Shown here: positions 6,134-15,226 of the stretch, one piece after another
Position numbering within the stretch: position 1 is the stretch's first letter
Layout of the letters: every line of letters starts with the position of its first letter
NCBI RefSeq assembly: GCF_019048265.1
Contig: NZ_CP077311.1
Location: 916,501-980,500, forward strand
Direction of reading: 5' to 3'
Origin: Aeromonas sp. FDAARGOS 1405
GTDB lineage: Bacteria > Pseudomonadota > Gammaproteobacteria > Enterobacterales > Aeromonadaceae
DNA: 64,000 nucleotides
The notes under the pieces: generated by a model
Seen by the model: only the letters and a program-made list of their open reading frames with translations
What the model was told of the DNA's origin: nothing
Databases searched by the model: none
Made by a program: the position numbers and the translations under genes

Positions 6134-7986
6134 TTTGCTTCCTTGTCGTCGTCGGGTAGCCCGCTATTCCAGTTGTGGGCATGGATACGCTCCTGCCCCT
6201 CCTCGTCGTCTTGCAACAGATCGGAGAGGATCTCCCGGTATTGCAGGCTCTTGTTGATATAAGTGTGTTCGTCGTCCAGATAGTTGACCTGCTCGCGCAA
6301 CAGCCAGTTATCGTGCTGCTTGAAGGTCTGCCCCGCCCGCCAGGCCTGGTTGGCCCGAAAACCGAGCTGGGTCAGGGCTTCCACCCCCAGATCGACCGCC
6401 GAACCCAGGGTTTCCCGGTGCACGCTCTCGACCCCGTGGCGCAGGATCTCGTGGGCATGGGGTCGATCCAGCGCTCGCGCCAGGATCTTCAGGTGCGGGA
6501 AGTGCTTCTGCACCATCTCGATCACCGCCAGCGAGGTAGCCGGATCGTTGATGGAGAGCACCAGCAGCTTCGCCTTGTGCGCCCCTGCGGCATGGAGCAG
6601 ATCGATCCGGCTGGCATCGCCATAGAAGACCTGATAGCCATACTTGCGCAGGGTCTCTATCTGGCTGGCATCCTGCTCGAGGATGGTGGTGCCGATGCCG
6701 TGACCATGCAGCAGACGCCCCACGATCTGACCGAAGCGGCCGAAGCCCGCGATGATCACCGGATGCTCCACCAGCTCAGGTTGCTCATGCTGCGGTGCGT
6801 CGCTCTGGTTACGGTAATCGAACCAGGGCTGGATCACCCGATCGTTGAGGATCAGCAGCAGTGGGGTGAGCGCCATGGAGAGTGCTACTACCAGCGTCAG
6901 CAGCGAGATGGTCTCACCGGGCAGCACCCGGTTCTGGGCGGCAAACGAGAAGAGCACGAAGGCAAACTCACCGCCCTGCGCCAACGCCAGCCCGAAGGTC
7001 CAGCGCTGACTCGGCGAGATACGGATGATGAAGCCGAGCGCCATCAACACCAGCCATTTGAGCACCATCAGGCCAACCACCAGAGTGGGTATCAGGAAGG
7101 GGTGCTCGGCAAACAGCCCAAAGTCGATCCCCGCCCCCACCGACATAAAGAACAGGCCGAGCAGCAAGCCCTTGAACGGCTCTATGTCGGCCTCCAGCTC
7201 ATGGCGATATTCGCTGTCGGCCAGCACCACTCCGGCGAGGAAGGAGCCGAGAGCGGGCGAAAGCCCCACCGACTCCATCAACACGGCGATGGCGATCACC
7301 AGCAGCAGAGCGGCGGCGACGAAGATCTCCCGCATATGGGACTGGGCGATGGCACGAAACACCGGCCGCATCAGGTAGTGGCCACCCAGCACTATGCCTG
7401 AGATGGCCGCGACCACCAGCAGACCATGCTGCCAACCCGCCAGCTCGGAGCCACCATTGCTGGCGACCGGCGCCATGGCCAGCAACGGCAGGATCGCCAG
7501 GATCGGAATGACCGCAATATCCTGAAACAGCAGCACCGCAAAGGCGGAGCGACCGCTCTCGCTCTGCATCAGCTTGCGCTCCTGCAGGCTCTGCAGAACT
7601 ATGGCGGTGGAGGAGAGCGCCAGAATGAGGCCGATGGCCAGCCCCTGTTGCAGCGGCAGACCGATCAGGTGCGCCACGCCGGTCAGTGCCGCCGTGGTAA
7701 GCAGCACCTGCAGGCCGCCGGTGCCGAGGATCGGCCCCTTCAGCTGCCACAAGAGGGCCGGACGCAATTCAAGGCCGACCAGAAACAGCATCAGCACCAC
7801 GCCAAACTCGGCGAAGTGCATCACATCCTTCTGCTCCCCCACCAGCCCCAGCAGAAAGGGGCCTATGATAATCCCCGCCAGCAGGTAGCCGAGCACCGAG
7901 CCCAGCCCCCAGCGCTTGGCCAGCGGCACCGCGATAACGGCGGCGGAGAGGTAGATAAAGGCATCAAACAGGATCCCGTGGCCCAT
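6130..7986 (-). CDS. kefB: Glutathione-regulated potassium-efflux antiporter KefB-like
   Basis: CPA2-family K+/H+ antiporter of the inner membrane, protecting cells from electrophiles by acidifying the cytoplasm. The 618 residues comprise an N-terminal half of about twelve membrane helices (LGYLLAGIIIGPF, VGLELRPALLW and LALSSTAIVLQ are family motifs), an RCK/TrkA-N nucleotide-binding domain from about residue 400 with the Rossmann motif IIAGFGRFGQIVGRLL, and a charged C-terminal tail. GGAGG lies before the ATG. It sits between its ancillary NAD(P)H-oxidoreductase-like partner and SirB2, supporting KefB. KefB versus KefC is chosen from the KefG-like partner and is less sure than the family. 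Confidence 0.9.
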   Translation of the reverse strand: MGHGILFDAFIYLSAAVIAVPLAKRWGLGSVLGYLLAGIIIGPFLLGLVGEQKDVMHFAEFGVVLMLFLVGLELRPALLWQLKGPILGTGGLQVLLTTAALTGVAHLIGLPLQQGLAIGLILALSSTAIVLQSLQERKLMQSESGRSAFAVLLFQDIAVIPILAILPLLAMAPVASNGGSELAGWQHGLLVVAAISGIVLGGHYLMRPVFRAIAQSHMREIFVAAALLLVIAIAVLMESVGLSPALGSFLAGVVLADSEYRHELEADIEPFKGLLLGLFFMSVGAGIDFGLFAEHPFLIPTLVVGLMVLKWLVLMALGFIIRISPSQRWTFGLALAQGGEFAFVLFSFAAQNRVLPGETISLLTLVVALSMALTPLLLILNDRVIQPWFDYRNQSDAPQHEQPELVEHPVIIAGFGRFGQIVGRLLHGHGIGTTILEQDASQIETLRKYGYQVFYGDASRIDLLHAAGAHKAKLLVLSINDPATSLAVIEMVQKHFPHLKILARALDRPHAHEILRHGVESVHRETLGSAVDLGVEALTQLGFRANQAWRAGQTFKQHDNWLLREQVNYLDDEHTYINKSLQYREILSDLLQDDEEGQERIHAHNWNSGLPDDDKEAK

Positions 7987-8053
7987 CAGTCAGCCCTCCG
8001 TGTGAACATCTGGTCCGGCTCATAAGCTCGGCCAACAAGCTGCCCATGTGTCA

Positions 8054-8650
8054 TCAGAGCACCTCCAGCAAGTCGCGTAGATAGGGGCGCCCGGCCAGTT
8101 GCTCTGGAGTCAGCTGATCATCACGCAGGGCGCAAAGCAGCTGGCGGTAATCCTGTCCACAGCGGCGCAGGGCGGCGGGATCCTTGACCTTGTGAAAGGA
8201 GTGCAGCACGAAAGGGGGCAGCCAGTTCATGCCGCACAAGGTGGCTGCCTGCTGAAATGGCAGCAAAAAATCGAGCAGCGGTCGGCTGTTGTAACCCTCG
8301 CTGCAGTAGGACTCCGGCGCCCCGCCGGTGGTGATGGCGCTCAGCCACTGCTTGCCCTTGAGGGCGTGGGCTTCAGGGCCGTAGGCGTAGCCATACTCCA
8401 ATACCAGATCCATCCACTCTTTCATGATGGCCGGGCAGGAGTACCAGTAAAACGGGTGCTGGAAGACGATGATATCGTGCTCACAGAGCAGCGCCTGCTC
8501 CCGCTTCACATCGATAAACATGTCGGGATAGTGCTGGTAAAGGTCGTGAACCGTGACCCCCTCCAGCCCCTCAATCGCCTGCAACAGCTGCTTGTTGGCC
8601 CGCGAGCTCTGCAGCGCGGGATGGGAAAAAATAACCAGAATGCGTTTCAT
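8054..8650 (-). CDS. kefG: KefG/KefF-type ancillary NAD(P)H-quinone oxidoreductase
   Basis: A flavodoxin-like protein of 198 residues from ATG at 8650, preferred over the GTG two codons upstream. It starts MKRILVIFSHPALQSSRANK, with the FMN-binding fold, and carries DLYQHYPDMFIDVKREQ, IIVFQHPFYWYSCPA and AITTGGAPE, all family hallmarks. It resembles KefG (partner of KefB) more than KefF in the YPDxFID and YSCPA segments. Such proteins bind the cytoplasmic side of the antiporter and are needed for full activity. It lies 67 bases upstream of kefB on the same strand. Confidence 0.85.
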   Translation of the reverse strand: MKRILVIFSHPALQSSRANKQLLQAIEGLEGVTVHDLYQHYPDMFIDVKREQALLCEHDIIVFQHPFYWYSCPAIMKEWMDLVLEYGYAYGPEAHALKGKQWLSAITTGGAPESYCSEGYNSRPLLDFLLPFQQAATLCGMNWLPPFVLHSFHKVKDPAALRRCGQDYRQLLCALRDDQLTPEQLAGRPYLRDLLEVL

Positions 8651-8751
8651 GACCACATCACCCGAACAAAGCCTTGCTGTGCAAGGCGCGGTAAACAGAA
8701 AAGGGGAGTCTGGGGAGCTGCATCGTAAAGGTGCACAGGAGAGCGACCTTA

Positions 8752-9594
8752 TCAGGAAGCGCCATAGCCTGCCAACTCGGGGATCAGCTCCCGCAGCGCC
8801 GGATTGAGGGTCTGGTGGGCGGGATAGCAGAGCCCGATCCGGCGAAACATCCGCGGTCCGCTCACCGGCAGGGTACAGAGCCCCGCCTCATCCTCGACCA
8901 GCCCGTCCGGCAGAAAACTGATGCCGACCCCCGCCAGCACCAGCGCCATCACCAGCCCCTTGCTCTCGGCCTTGGCCACCAGATTGAGAGTAAGGCGGTC
9001 ACAGGCCAGCAAGCCGATAGTCTGCTGATGGGCTTCGCAGGGCGGGCACTCAATAAAATCATAATGTTGCAGCTCGGCCAGCTCGATCCTTTCGCGACTG
9101 GCCAGGGGGTGATCGACCGGCACGCAGAGCACGTAATCCTCCTCCCACAGCGGCAGGAAGATCTCGTCCTCCCGGCGCAAGGCATCCAGCGTCAAACGGC
9201 AGTCGGCGGGTGTGGTGTAGTCGGAGAGGGTGAGATCCAGTTGCGGCAACACGCGCTGTACTTGCTGCAACAGCCCGGCCACCCGACGGCGACTCAAGTC
9301 CGGCATGATGGCGATATTGAGCCTCGCACGCGTCGCTTTCTGGCGAAACAGCTCCGGCAGACGGCGCGCCTCCTCCACCAGCTTGACCGCGTGAGGATAG
9401 AGATAGTGGGCCGGATCTTTCGCCACCACCCCCTTCTTGCCCCGGACAAACAGGCTGTCACCGAGCGCCTCTTCCAGCTGGCGTAGCCCCGCCGAGAGGG
9501 AGGGCTGGCTGACGTGGCAGCGCTCGGCCGCCGCCGTGATGTTCTTCTCTTCATAGATGGCAATGAAGAAACGCAGCAATCTCAAGTCCAGCAT
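8752..9594 (-). CDS. LysR family transcriptional regulator
   Basis: A 280-residue LysR-type regulator. The helix-turn-helix at residues 1-60 (LRLLRFFIAIYEEKNITAAAERCHVSQPSLS) is standard, followed by a type-2 periplasmic-binding-like effector domain (about 90-275). It is divergent from a short-chain dehydrogenase gene, the arrangement of a LysR regulator and its target, so it probably controls the dehydrogenase and itself. The effector is unknown. Close HTH spacing and intact length suggest a functional protein. Confidence 0.9.
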   Translation of the reverse strand: MLDLRLLRFFIAIYEEKNITAAAERCHVSQPSLSAGLRQLEEALGDSLFVRGKKGVVAKDPAHYLYPHAVKLVEEARRLPELFRQKATRARLNIAIMPDLSRRRVAGLLQQVQRVLPQLDLTLSDYTTPADCRLTLDALRREDEIFLPLWEEDYVLCVPVDHPLASRERIELAELQHYDFIECPPCEAHQQTIGLLACDRLTLNLVAKAESKGLVMALVLAGVGISFLPDGLVEDEAGLCTLPVSGPRMFRRIGLCYPAHQTLNPALRELIPELAGYGAS

Positions 9595-9616
9595 AAACCA
9601 ACCATAGTTTTTTCAG

Positions 9617-9647
9617 ATGATAACCAGCGGAAAACAATATTTATCAT
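9617..9647. promoter_or_regulatory. Inverted repeat in the LysR/dehydrogenase intergenic region
   Basis: ATGATAA at 9617-9623 and TTATCAT at 9641-9647 form a 7-bp dyad with a 17-base spacer in the AT-rich region between the divergent genes. It may be the LysR operator, although it does not fit the minimal T-N11-A box well. Confidence 0.35.
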
Positions 9648-9736
9648 TTATAGATGCAGTGACTATAGTGATTGGGTTCCGTGCTGGCCAGCCACCTGTT
9701 TGCTCAAACCGACTCTTGAATCAGAAGGAAAGACCC

Positions 9737-10459
9737 ATGTCCAAATCTCTCGTCGTGATCACCGGTGCCTCCGCCGGGATCGGTGCCGCCATCGCCCGTG
9801 CCTTCTCTGCCGCCGGTCATCCGCTGCTACTGCTGGCCCGCCGGGTCGAGCCGATGCAGGCACTGAACCTGCCCGATACCCTCTGCATCGGGGTCGATGT
9901 GACCGACACCGCCGCCATGAAGGCCGCCGTCCAGCAGGCAGAAGCCAAATTTGGCCCGGTCGGCTGCATGGTCAACAACGCCGGAGTCATGCTGCTGGGT
10001 CAGGCCGATGTGCAGGATCCCGCCGAGTGGCAGCAGATGCTCAACATCAACGTGATGGGGGTGCTGAACGGCGTCCACGCAGTGCTGGCAGGTATGAAGG
10101 AGCGCCGCAGCGGTACCATCATCAACATCAGCTCCATCGCCGGTCGCAAGACCTTCCCGAACCATGCTGCCTACTGCGCCACCAAGTTCGCCGTGCACGC
10201 CCTGACCGAGAACATCCGGGAAGAGGTAGCCGATGTCGGCGTGCGGATGGTGACCATTGCCCCGGGTGCGGTCGAGACCGAGCTGCTCAGCCACACCACT
10301 GACGAGAGCATCAAGGCCGGTTACCACGACTGGAAAGATCAGATGGGCGGCGTCATTGCGCCGGAAGTGATCGCCAATGCCGTGCTCTACGCCTGGAACC
10401 AGCCTGCCAACGTCTGCGTGCGCGAGATCGTGCTGGCGGCGACCCGTCAGCAACCTTGA
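9737..10459 (+). CDS. Short-chain dehydrogenase/reductase (SDR family)
   Basis: Classical SDR of 240 residues using NAD(P)H; the substrate is unknown. Visible motifs are TGASAGIG (about residues 9-16), NNAG in the core, the catalytic serine region INISSIAG and the YCATK catalytic motif (Tyr and Lys near 152-156), then PGAVETEL. The start at 9737 is preferred over the longer frame because AGGAAAGA precedes it and the protein then begins directly with the Rossmann strand. It is divergent from the LysR gene, which probably regulates it. Confidence 0.92.
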   Translation: MSKSLVVITGASAGIGAAIARAFSAAGHPLLLLARRVEPMQALNLPDTLCIGVDVTDTAAMKAAVQQAEAKFGPVGCMVNNAGVMLLGQADVQDPAEWQQMLNINVMGVLNGVHAVLAGMKERRSGTIINISSIAGRKTFPNHAAYCATKFAVHALTENIREEVADVGVRMVTIAPGAVETELLSHTTDESIKAGYHDWKDQMGGVIAPEVIANAVLYAWNQPANVCVREIVLAATRQQP

Positions 10460-10501
10460 ATCCAGCTGACTGACACCATGGGGAGAGCTTGACCCTCCCC
10501 C

Positions 10502-10537
10502 GGGGCACAGGGTTACCATGTGCCCCTTATTTTTTCC
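10502..10537 (+). terminator. Terminator after the SDR gene
   Basis: 8-bp stem GGGGCACA (10502-10509) with TGTGCCCC (10519-10526), followed by TTATTTTTT. A second small GGGGAG hairpin lies just before it. Confidence 0.85.
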
Positions 10538-10547
10538 GAGTCATTCC

Positions 10548-10871
10548 ATGGTTCTCACCCGTCGCCAACTCGCTCACGCCCGTCGCTGGCTCCCCTTGTG
10601 GAGTCTGGTGCTGGTGTTGATGTCGTTTGGCAGCCGGGCCGCAACCGACCTCTGTACCCTGACTACCCACTGCAGCCAGAGCGAGCGCACCCTAGAAAAG
10701 GCGATGCCCTGCGGCAGCTTTACCACCGCCCTCTCGATGACGCTGGTAGGCAGCGACAGCCTGACGGTCGCCGTACTGGAACCGGATACCCCCGACTTCG
10801 CCTCCCCCTCTCTCTTTATGCCGGACGCCCCGTGCGAGCGGCTCGAACGCCCCCCACGCACCCGGATCTGA
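10548..10871 (+). CDS. Small exported hypothetical protein, upstream of DUF411 gene
   Basis: A 107-residue product not recognised as a known family. The N-terminus has a basic stretch (VLTRRQLAHARRW) and a hydrophobic core (LWSLVLVLMSFGSRA) ending in a plausible signal-peptidase site. The mature part has five cysteines counting those at DLCTLTTHC, MPCGS and APCERL, which could bind a metal. It lies 46 bases upstream of the DUF411 gene on the same strand. DUF411 proteins accompany copper-resistance genes, so a metal-related role is possible but unproven. An overlapping frame (10520-10909) is longer but lacks a signal peptide and is rejected. Confidence 0.55.
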   Translation: MVLTRRQLAHARRWLPLWSLVLVLMSFGSRAATDLCTLTTHCSQSERTLEKAMPCGSFTTALSMTLVGSDSLTVAVLEPDTPDFASPSLFMPDAPCERLERPPRTRI

Positions 10872-10917
10872 AACGCATCCCGTATCGGGCATCTTTTCTT
10901 TCAATCTGAGGTGAGTG

Positions 10918-11349
10918 ATGTACAAACCCCTGTTACTGGCCATGCTGGCCGGTACCGTCAGCTTTTCGGCTCTCGCGGCCGAGAAGATGACTGTCTACAA
11001 ATCCAAATATTGTGGCTGCTGCCAAAGCTGGAACGAGCACATGGAGCAGAATGGCTTCGAACTGGAAGTCATCGAAACCGAACAGCTCGGCGCAGTGAAG
11101 CAGCAATACGGTATCGCGCCGGAACTGGCCTCTTGCCATACCGGCATCGTAAATGGCTATGTGATCGAGGGGCATGTACCGGCCGCCGATGTGCAGAAGC
11201 TGCTCAGGGAAAAACCGGCGATCCGTGGCCTGACCATTCCGGGCATGCCCCAGAGTGCGCCGGGCATGGATATTCCGGGCCATCCCTATGAGGTACTGAG
11301 TATCAGCAACGAGGGCGCGACCAACCGCTGGTCGAGCTACCCCGGCTGA
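10918..11349 (+). CDS. DUF411 family periplasmic metal-binding protein
   Basis: A 143-residue exported protein. A signal peptide (MYKPLLLAMLAGTVSFSALA) is followed by a thioredoxin-like DUF411 domain with the metal motif KYCGCCQSW and a conserved ELASCHTGIV segment, then the GHVPAADVQKLL and GMPQSAPGMD blocks typical of the family. DUF411 proteins are found with copper efflux and resistance genes and are thought to bind copper. The GTG one codon upstream is a possible alternative start; ATG with TGAGGTGAG before it is preferred. Confidence 0.9.
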   Translation: MYKPLLLAMLAGTVSFSALAAEKMTVYKSKYCGCCQSWNEHMEQNGFELEVIETEQLGAVKQQYGIAPELASCHTGIVNGYVIEGHVPAADVQKLLREKPAIRGLTIPGMPQSAPGMDIPGHPYEVLSISNEGATNRWSSYPG

Positions 11350-11355
11350 CGAAAA

Positions 11356-11424
11356 CTGGCCATGAGAGGGCACTCCCATATCATGTGAGGCACACCTGAG
11401 CGGACTCTTGCCGCTCATGGCCAG
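11356..11424. repeat. Perfect 11-bp inverted repeat (large hairpin) after the DUF411 gene
   Basis: CTGGCCATGAG (11356-11366) and CTCATGGCCAG (11414-11424) are perfect complements flanking 47 bases, with an inner GAGCGG...CCGCTC-type pairing. It lies between the DUF411 stop and the strong terminator at 11432, so it could be a stabilising 3' hairpin. Confidence 0.5.
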
Positions 11425-11431
11425 AAAGAGG

Positions 11432-11461
11432 GCCGCTATCGCGAGATAGCGGCTTTTTTTG
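11432..11461 (+). terminator. Terminator of the DUF411 transcript
   Basis: Perfect 9-bp stem GCCGCTATC (11432-11440) with GATAGCGGC (11445-11453), GCGA loop and a run of seven T. Confidence 0.92.
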
Positions 11462-11583
11462 ATTACATTTCCTGCAATAACAAGGGATTGCTTGCAACCA
11501 CCGGCAACAAGGGGCAGATTTAACGCCAATTCATGGAGCCGATGCTCAGGTCTACCAACCCTTTCCAGCGCCAAGGATGCGAC

Positions 11584-13737
11584 ATGTTTACCTTTTCCCG
11601 AGGAGTTCTGCTGCTAGCCTTTCTGACAGTTCTCCCCCCCACTTATGCCAATGAAGAGCCCGCCATGCTGACAAGCGAACATCCAATCCAGCCGCCCGTG
11701 GCCGCCAAACATCCCCGCACTCTGAAAAAACACGGGGATACCCGCATCGACAACTACTACTGGCTGCGTGACGACGAGCGGCAGAAGCCCGAGGTGTTGG
11801 ACTATCTCAAGGCCGAGAACGCCTATACCGAGGCCATGCTCAAGCCAACCCAACCCCTGCGCGAGCAGCTTTACAAAGAGATGGTCGCCCGCATCCCCCA
11901 GCAGGATGAGTCGGTACCCTATGTGAAGAACGGCTACCGCTACCAGACCCGCTATGAGCCGGGCAAGGAGTACGGGATCTATTCGCGCACCAAGCTCGGT
12001 GAAGAGCAGGCGAGCCTGCTGCTCGACAGCAACCTGCGGGCTGAAGGGCACGAGTTCTATGCCCTCGGCGCCCTTGAGGTGAGCCGCAACAACCGCTGGC
12101 TGGCGGTGGCGGAAGATTTCCTCTCCCGCCGTCAGTACCAGATACAGTTCCTCGATCTGGGGAGCGGCCAGTGGGCCACCGACAAACTGGAAAATACCTC
12201 CGGCAATCTGGTGTGGGCCAACGACAACAAGACCGTCTTCTATGTGCGCAAGCACCCGCAGACCCTGCTGCCCTATCAGGTCTATCGCCATACGCTCGGG
12301 ACGGATCCGGCCACGGACAAGCTGGTCTACGAGGAGAAGGATGACTCCTTCTACATCAGCCTCTACGCCACCACCTCGGAAGATTTCATCGTCATCGCCC
12401 TCTCCAGCACCACCACAGGCGAAGCGCGGCTGATCGATGCCAACCAGCCGGAGCACGCCCCACGCCTCTTCCTGCCCCGTCAGGTGGATCACGAATACAG
12501 CCTGGATCACTACCGCGGCCGCTTCTATGTGCGCTCCAACAAGGATGGCAAGAACTTCGGCCTCTACGAGACCAAGGAGAGCCCGGTCGATCGCTGGAAG
12601 GCGGTGATCGCCCCCAATCCGGAGGTACTGCTGGAGAGCTACGCCCTGTTCAAGGATTGGCTGGTACTGGAAGAGCGCAGCAAAGGGCTGACCCGACTGC
12701 GCCAGATCAACTGGCAGAGCGGTGACGAGAAGGAGATCGCCTTCGACGATCCCGCCTATGTCACCTGGCTCGCCTACAACCCGGAGCCGGATACCAGCGC
12801 CCTGCGCTATGGCTACTCATCCATGACCACCCCCGCCTCCACCTATGAGCTGGATATGGCGAGCGGCGAGCGCACCCTGCTCAAGCAGCAGCCGGTGGCC
12901 GGCTTCAAGGCCGATCAGTACGCCAGCGAGCGACTCTGGGTGACCGCCCGCGACGGTGTATCGGTGCCGGTGTCGCTGGTCTATCGCAAGGACAAGTTCA
13001 AGAAAGAGCAGGCAGATGCACCCAAGAATCCGCTGCTGGTCTATGGCTATGGCTCCTACGGCGCCAGCATGGATCCCGACTTCAGCAGCTCGCGCCTGAG
13101 CCTGCTGGACAGAGGCTTCGTCTACGCCATCGCCCATATCCGGGGTGGTGAAGAGCTGGGCCGTCACTGGTACGAAGATGGCAAGTTGCTGAAAAAGCAA
13201 AACACCTTCAATGACTTCATTGATGTCACCAAGGCGCTGGTTGAGCAAGGCTACGGTGCCAGGGATCAGGTCTACGCCATGGGCGGCAGCGCCGGCGGCC
13301 TGCTGATGGGGGCCGTCATCAATCAGGCACCCGAACTCTATCGCGGCGTGGTGGCACAGGTGCCGTTCGTCGATGTGGTCACCACCATGCTTGACGAGTC
13401 GATCCCCCTCACCACCGGGGAGTATGACGAGTGGGGCAACCCGAACCAGAAGCGCTACTACGACTACATGAAGAGCTACAGCCCCTACGATCAGGTCAAG
13501 GCGCAAGCCTACCCCAACCTGCTGGTCACCACCGGGCTGCACGACTCGCAAGTGCAGTATTGGGAGCCCGCCAAGTGGGTCGCCAAGCTGCGCGAACTGA
13601 AGACAGATGATAACAAGTTGTTACTGAACACCGACATGGACGCCGGCCACGGCGGCAAGTCGGGCCGCTTCAAAGCCTACGAGGATATCGCGCTGGAATA
13701 CGCCTTTATCCTGGATCTGGCCACCCCGGCCAACTGA
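11584..13737 (+). CDS. ptrB: Oligopeptidase B (protease II), with predicted signal peptide
   Basis: Prolyl-oligopeptidase-family serine peptidase cutting peptides after Arg or Lys. The start at 11584 (AAGGA six bases before) gives 717 residues with a hydrophobic start, [19 protein letters not shown], that looks like a signal peptide. An internal start near 11664 would give a cytosolic form closer to E. coli PtrB. The seven-bladed propeller half is followed by the alpha/beta-hydrolase domain: nucleophile in GGSAGG (Ser near residue 568), Asp in [11 protein letters not shown] (about 652) and His in AGHGGKSG (about 688). All three catalytic residues are present. It stands alone between two terminators. 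Confidence 0.92.
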   Translation: MFTFSRGVLLLAFLTVLPPTYANEEPAMLTSEHPIQPPVAAKHPRTLKKHGDTRIDNYYWLRDDERQKPEVLDYLKAENAYTEAMLKPTQPLREQLYKEMVARIPQQDESVPYVKNGYRYQTRYEPGKEYGIYSRTKLGEEQASLLLDSNLRAEGHEFYALGALEVSRNNRWLAVAEDFLSRRQYQIQFLDLGSGQWATDKLENTSGNLVWANDNKTVFYVRKHPQTLLPYQVYRHTLGTDPATDKLVYEEKDDSFYISLYATTSEDFIVIALSSTTTGEARLIDANQPEHAPRLFLPRQVDHEYSLDHYRGRFYVRSNKDGKNFGLYETKESPVDRWKAVIAPNPEVLLESYALFKDWLVLEERSKGLTRLRQINWQSGDEKEIAFDDPAYVTWLAYNPEPDTSALRYGYSSMTTPASTYELDMASGERTLLKQQPVAGFKADQYASERLWVTARDGVSVPVSLVYRKDKFKKEQADAPKNPLLVYGYGSYGASMDPDFSSSRLSLLDRGFVYAIAHIRGGEELGRHWYEDGKLLKKQNTFNDFIDVTKALVEQGYGARDQVYAMGGSAGGLLMGAVINQAPELYRGVVAQVPFVDVVTTMLDESIPLTTGEYDEWGNPNQKRYYDYMKSYSPYDQVKAQAYPNLLVTTGLHDSQVQYWEPAKWVAKLRELKTDDNKLLLNTDMDAGHGGKSGRFKAYEDIALEYAFILDLATPAN

Positions 13738-13751
13738 TCCATTATGACCCC

Positions 13752-13772
13752 GGCCCTTGTCACACAAGGGCC
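13752..13772 (+). terminator. Hairpin after ptrB (probable terminator)
   Basis: Perfect 9-bp stem GGCCCTTGT/ACAAGGGCC with a three-base loop, 14 bases after the ptrB stop. It has no adjacent T-run, so strength is uncertain. The following 13773-13949 is AT-rich and holds no gene; it probably contains the TRAP operon promoter. Confidence 0.5.
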
Positions 13773-13949
13773 GCATAAGAATCCCCTCCTAGTTTTTCCC
13801 TCTTCCATTTCCCTTCATATCAAATTAATCTTCGGCTAGAAAATGAATGATCAAGGTCATGTTTCTCAAGATTAAACTCCGTGATTTTGCCATTTCGTTT
13901 GATTTATGTTGGGTGAATGTGCTTAATCGGAGTGCTTGCAACTTTTTAT

Positions 13950-14126
13950 TTGGCCCCTCAGGGGCCAATTTATCTTCGACCGACAGGAGGTCGGTAACCT
14001 CACCACAGGATGAGGGTGACCGCCGGAAAAGGGGGCAATCAACTCCCCCGCTTTCGCGCAACGAGAAGAGCGGGCAAGCCCGGCGCAGAACGGGATTGCC
14101 ATCAATTTATCCGGGGATCGGATAAA
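13950..14126 (+). promoter_or_regulatory. Hairpin-rich leader of the TAXI-TRAP operon with GGA loops
   Basis: Four hairpins lie in the 5' region of the transporter gene. TTGGCCC...GGGCCAA is at 13950-13968. ACCGAC-AGGAG-GTCGGT is at 13979-13995. CCTCA with loop CCACAGGA and TGAGG is at 13998-14015. TTTATCCG-GGGAT-CGGATAAA is at 14106-14126, with loop and stem immediately before the Shine-Dalgarno. The last three expose GGA in the loop, the signature of CsrA/RsmA binding sites. The first could be an attenuator, as TTTATCTT follows. CsrA control is an inference. Confidence 0.5.
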
Positions 14127-14151
14127 CAAAATCAAAGAAAAGGGAGAAAAA

Positions 14152-15123
14152 ATGAAAGGATTAACTTTGGCATGCGCCCTGTCGGCGGCTCTGGTCGGTG
14201 TTTCATTCGGTGGTCCGGTACAAGCGCAGGAGCGCTTCGTGACCATAGGCACCGGCGGTCAGACCGGCGTCTACTATGTCGCTGGCCAGTCCATCTGCCG
14301 CTTCCTCAATCGCGGCGCCGCCGATCACCAGATCAAGTGCAACGCCCCAGCCAGTGGCGGTGGTGTTGCCAACGTCAACGGCATCCGCAGCGGTGAGTTC
14401 AACTTCGGCATCATGCAATCCGACCACCAGTTCAAGGCGATGAAAGGGCTGCCACCGTTCCAGGCCGAAGGGGCCATGGACGATATGCGCGCCGTCTTCT
14501 CCCTGCAGAGCGAGGTGTTCACCATCCTGGCTCGCCGCGATGCCAAGATCGCCAGCTTCGACGACCTGAAAGGCAAGCGCGTCAACATCGGCAACCCGGG
14601 CTCCGGCCAGCGTGACACCATGGAAGAGATCATGGCGGTCAAAGGCTGGAAGAAGGGTGACTTCGGTCTGGTCTCCGAGCTGAAGCCGGCCGAACAGGCC
14701 TCCGCCCTCGGTGACAACAACATCGACGCCATGAGCTACTTCGTCGGTCACCCGAACGGCGCCATTCAGGAAGCTTCCACCACCACAGATGCAGTACTGG
14801 TACCTGTGACCGGCGCCGACATCGACAAGCTGCTGGCCGAGAAGAGCTACTACAGCAAGGCCGAGATCCCGGGCGGCATCTACAAGGGCAGCGACAAGCC
14901 GACCCCCTCCATCGGTGGCAAAGCGGTGCTCTCCACCAGCGCCAAAACCGATCCGGAAGTGGTCTATCAGCTGGTCAAGTCGGTGTTCGACAACCTGGAT
15001 CGCTTCAAGCGCCTGCACCCTGCCTTTGCCGACCTGAAAGAGGCCGACATGATCAAGGTGGGTCTCTCTGCACCGCTGCATGAAGGGGCTGCCCGCTACT
15101 ACAAAGAGCGCGGCTGGATCTGA
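14152..15123 (+). CDS. TAXI family TRAP transporter solute-binding protein
   Basis: Periplasmic binding component of a TRAP transporter, 323 residues. A signal peptide ends near VQA-QERF. The family start RFVTIGTGGQTGVYYVAG is followed by GVANVNGIRSGEFNFGIMQSD and FDDLKGKRVNIGNPGSGQRDT, all TAXI hallmarks. Ligands of this family include glutamate or other carboxylates, but the substrate cannot be read from sequence. GGGAG precedes the ATG. The fused permease follows 103 bases downstream on the same strand. Confidence 0.93.
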   Translation: MKGLTLACALSAALVGVSFGGPVQAQERFVTIGTGGQTGVYYVAGQSICRFLNRGAADHQIKCNAPASGGGVANVNGIRSGEFNFGIMQSDHQFKAMKGLPPFQAEGAMDDMRAVFSLQSEVFTILARRDAKIASFDDLKGKRVNIGNPGSGQRDTMEEIMAVKGWKKGDFGLVSELKPAEQASALGDNNIDAMSYFVGHPNGAIQEASTTTDAVLVPVTGADIDKLLAEKSYYSKAEIPGGIYKGSDKPTPSIGGKAVLSTSAKTDPEVVYQLVKSVFDNLDRFKRLHPAFADLKEADMIKVGLSAPLHEGAARYYKERGWI

Positions 15124-15226
15124 TTGAAGGCCCCGGGGCCTTTGTCACTCTCTTCGACACCCGTCCGCCGCCTGATTGCGGGGGCGGGTGTCGCTCTTGT
15201 TGTACTCGTTGGCACAAGTTAACCCT

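Noticed and set aside
10520..10909. 129-codon ORF overlapping the small exported protein
   Set aside because: It lacks a signal peptide and has a Pro/Arg-rich shadow composition; the 10548 frame is preferred.
14203..15081. Long antisense ORFs over the TAXI gene and other GC-rich genes
   Set aside because: Such frames are common shadows in GC-rich DNA; none had a domain or ribosome-binding site.
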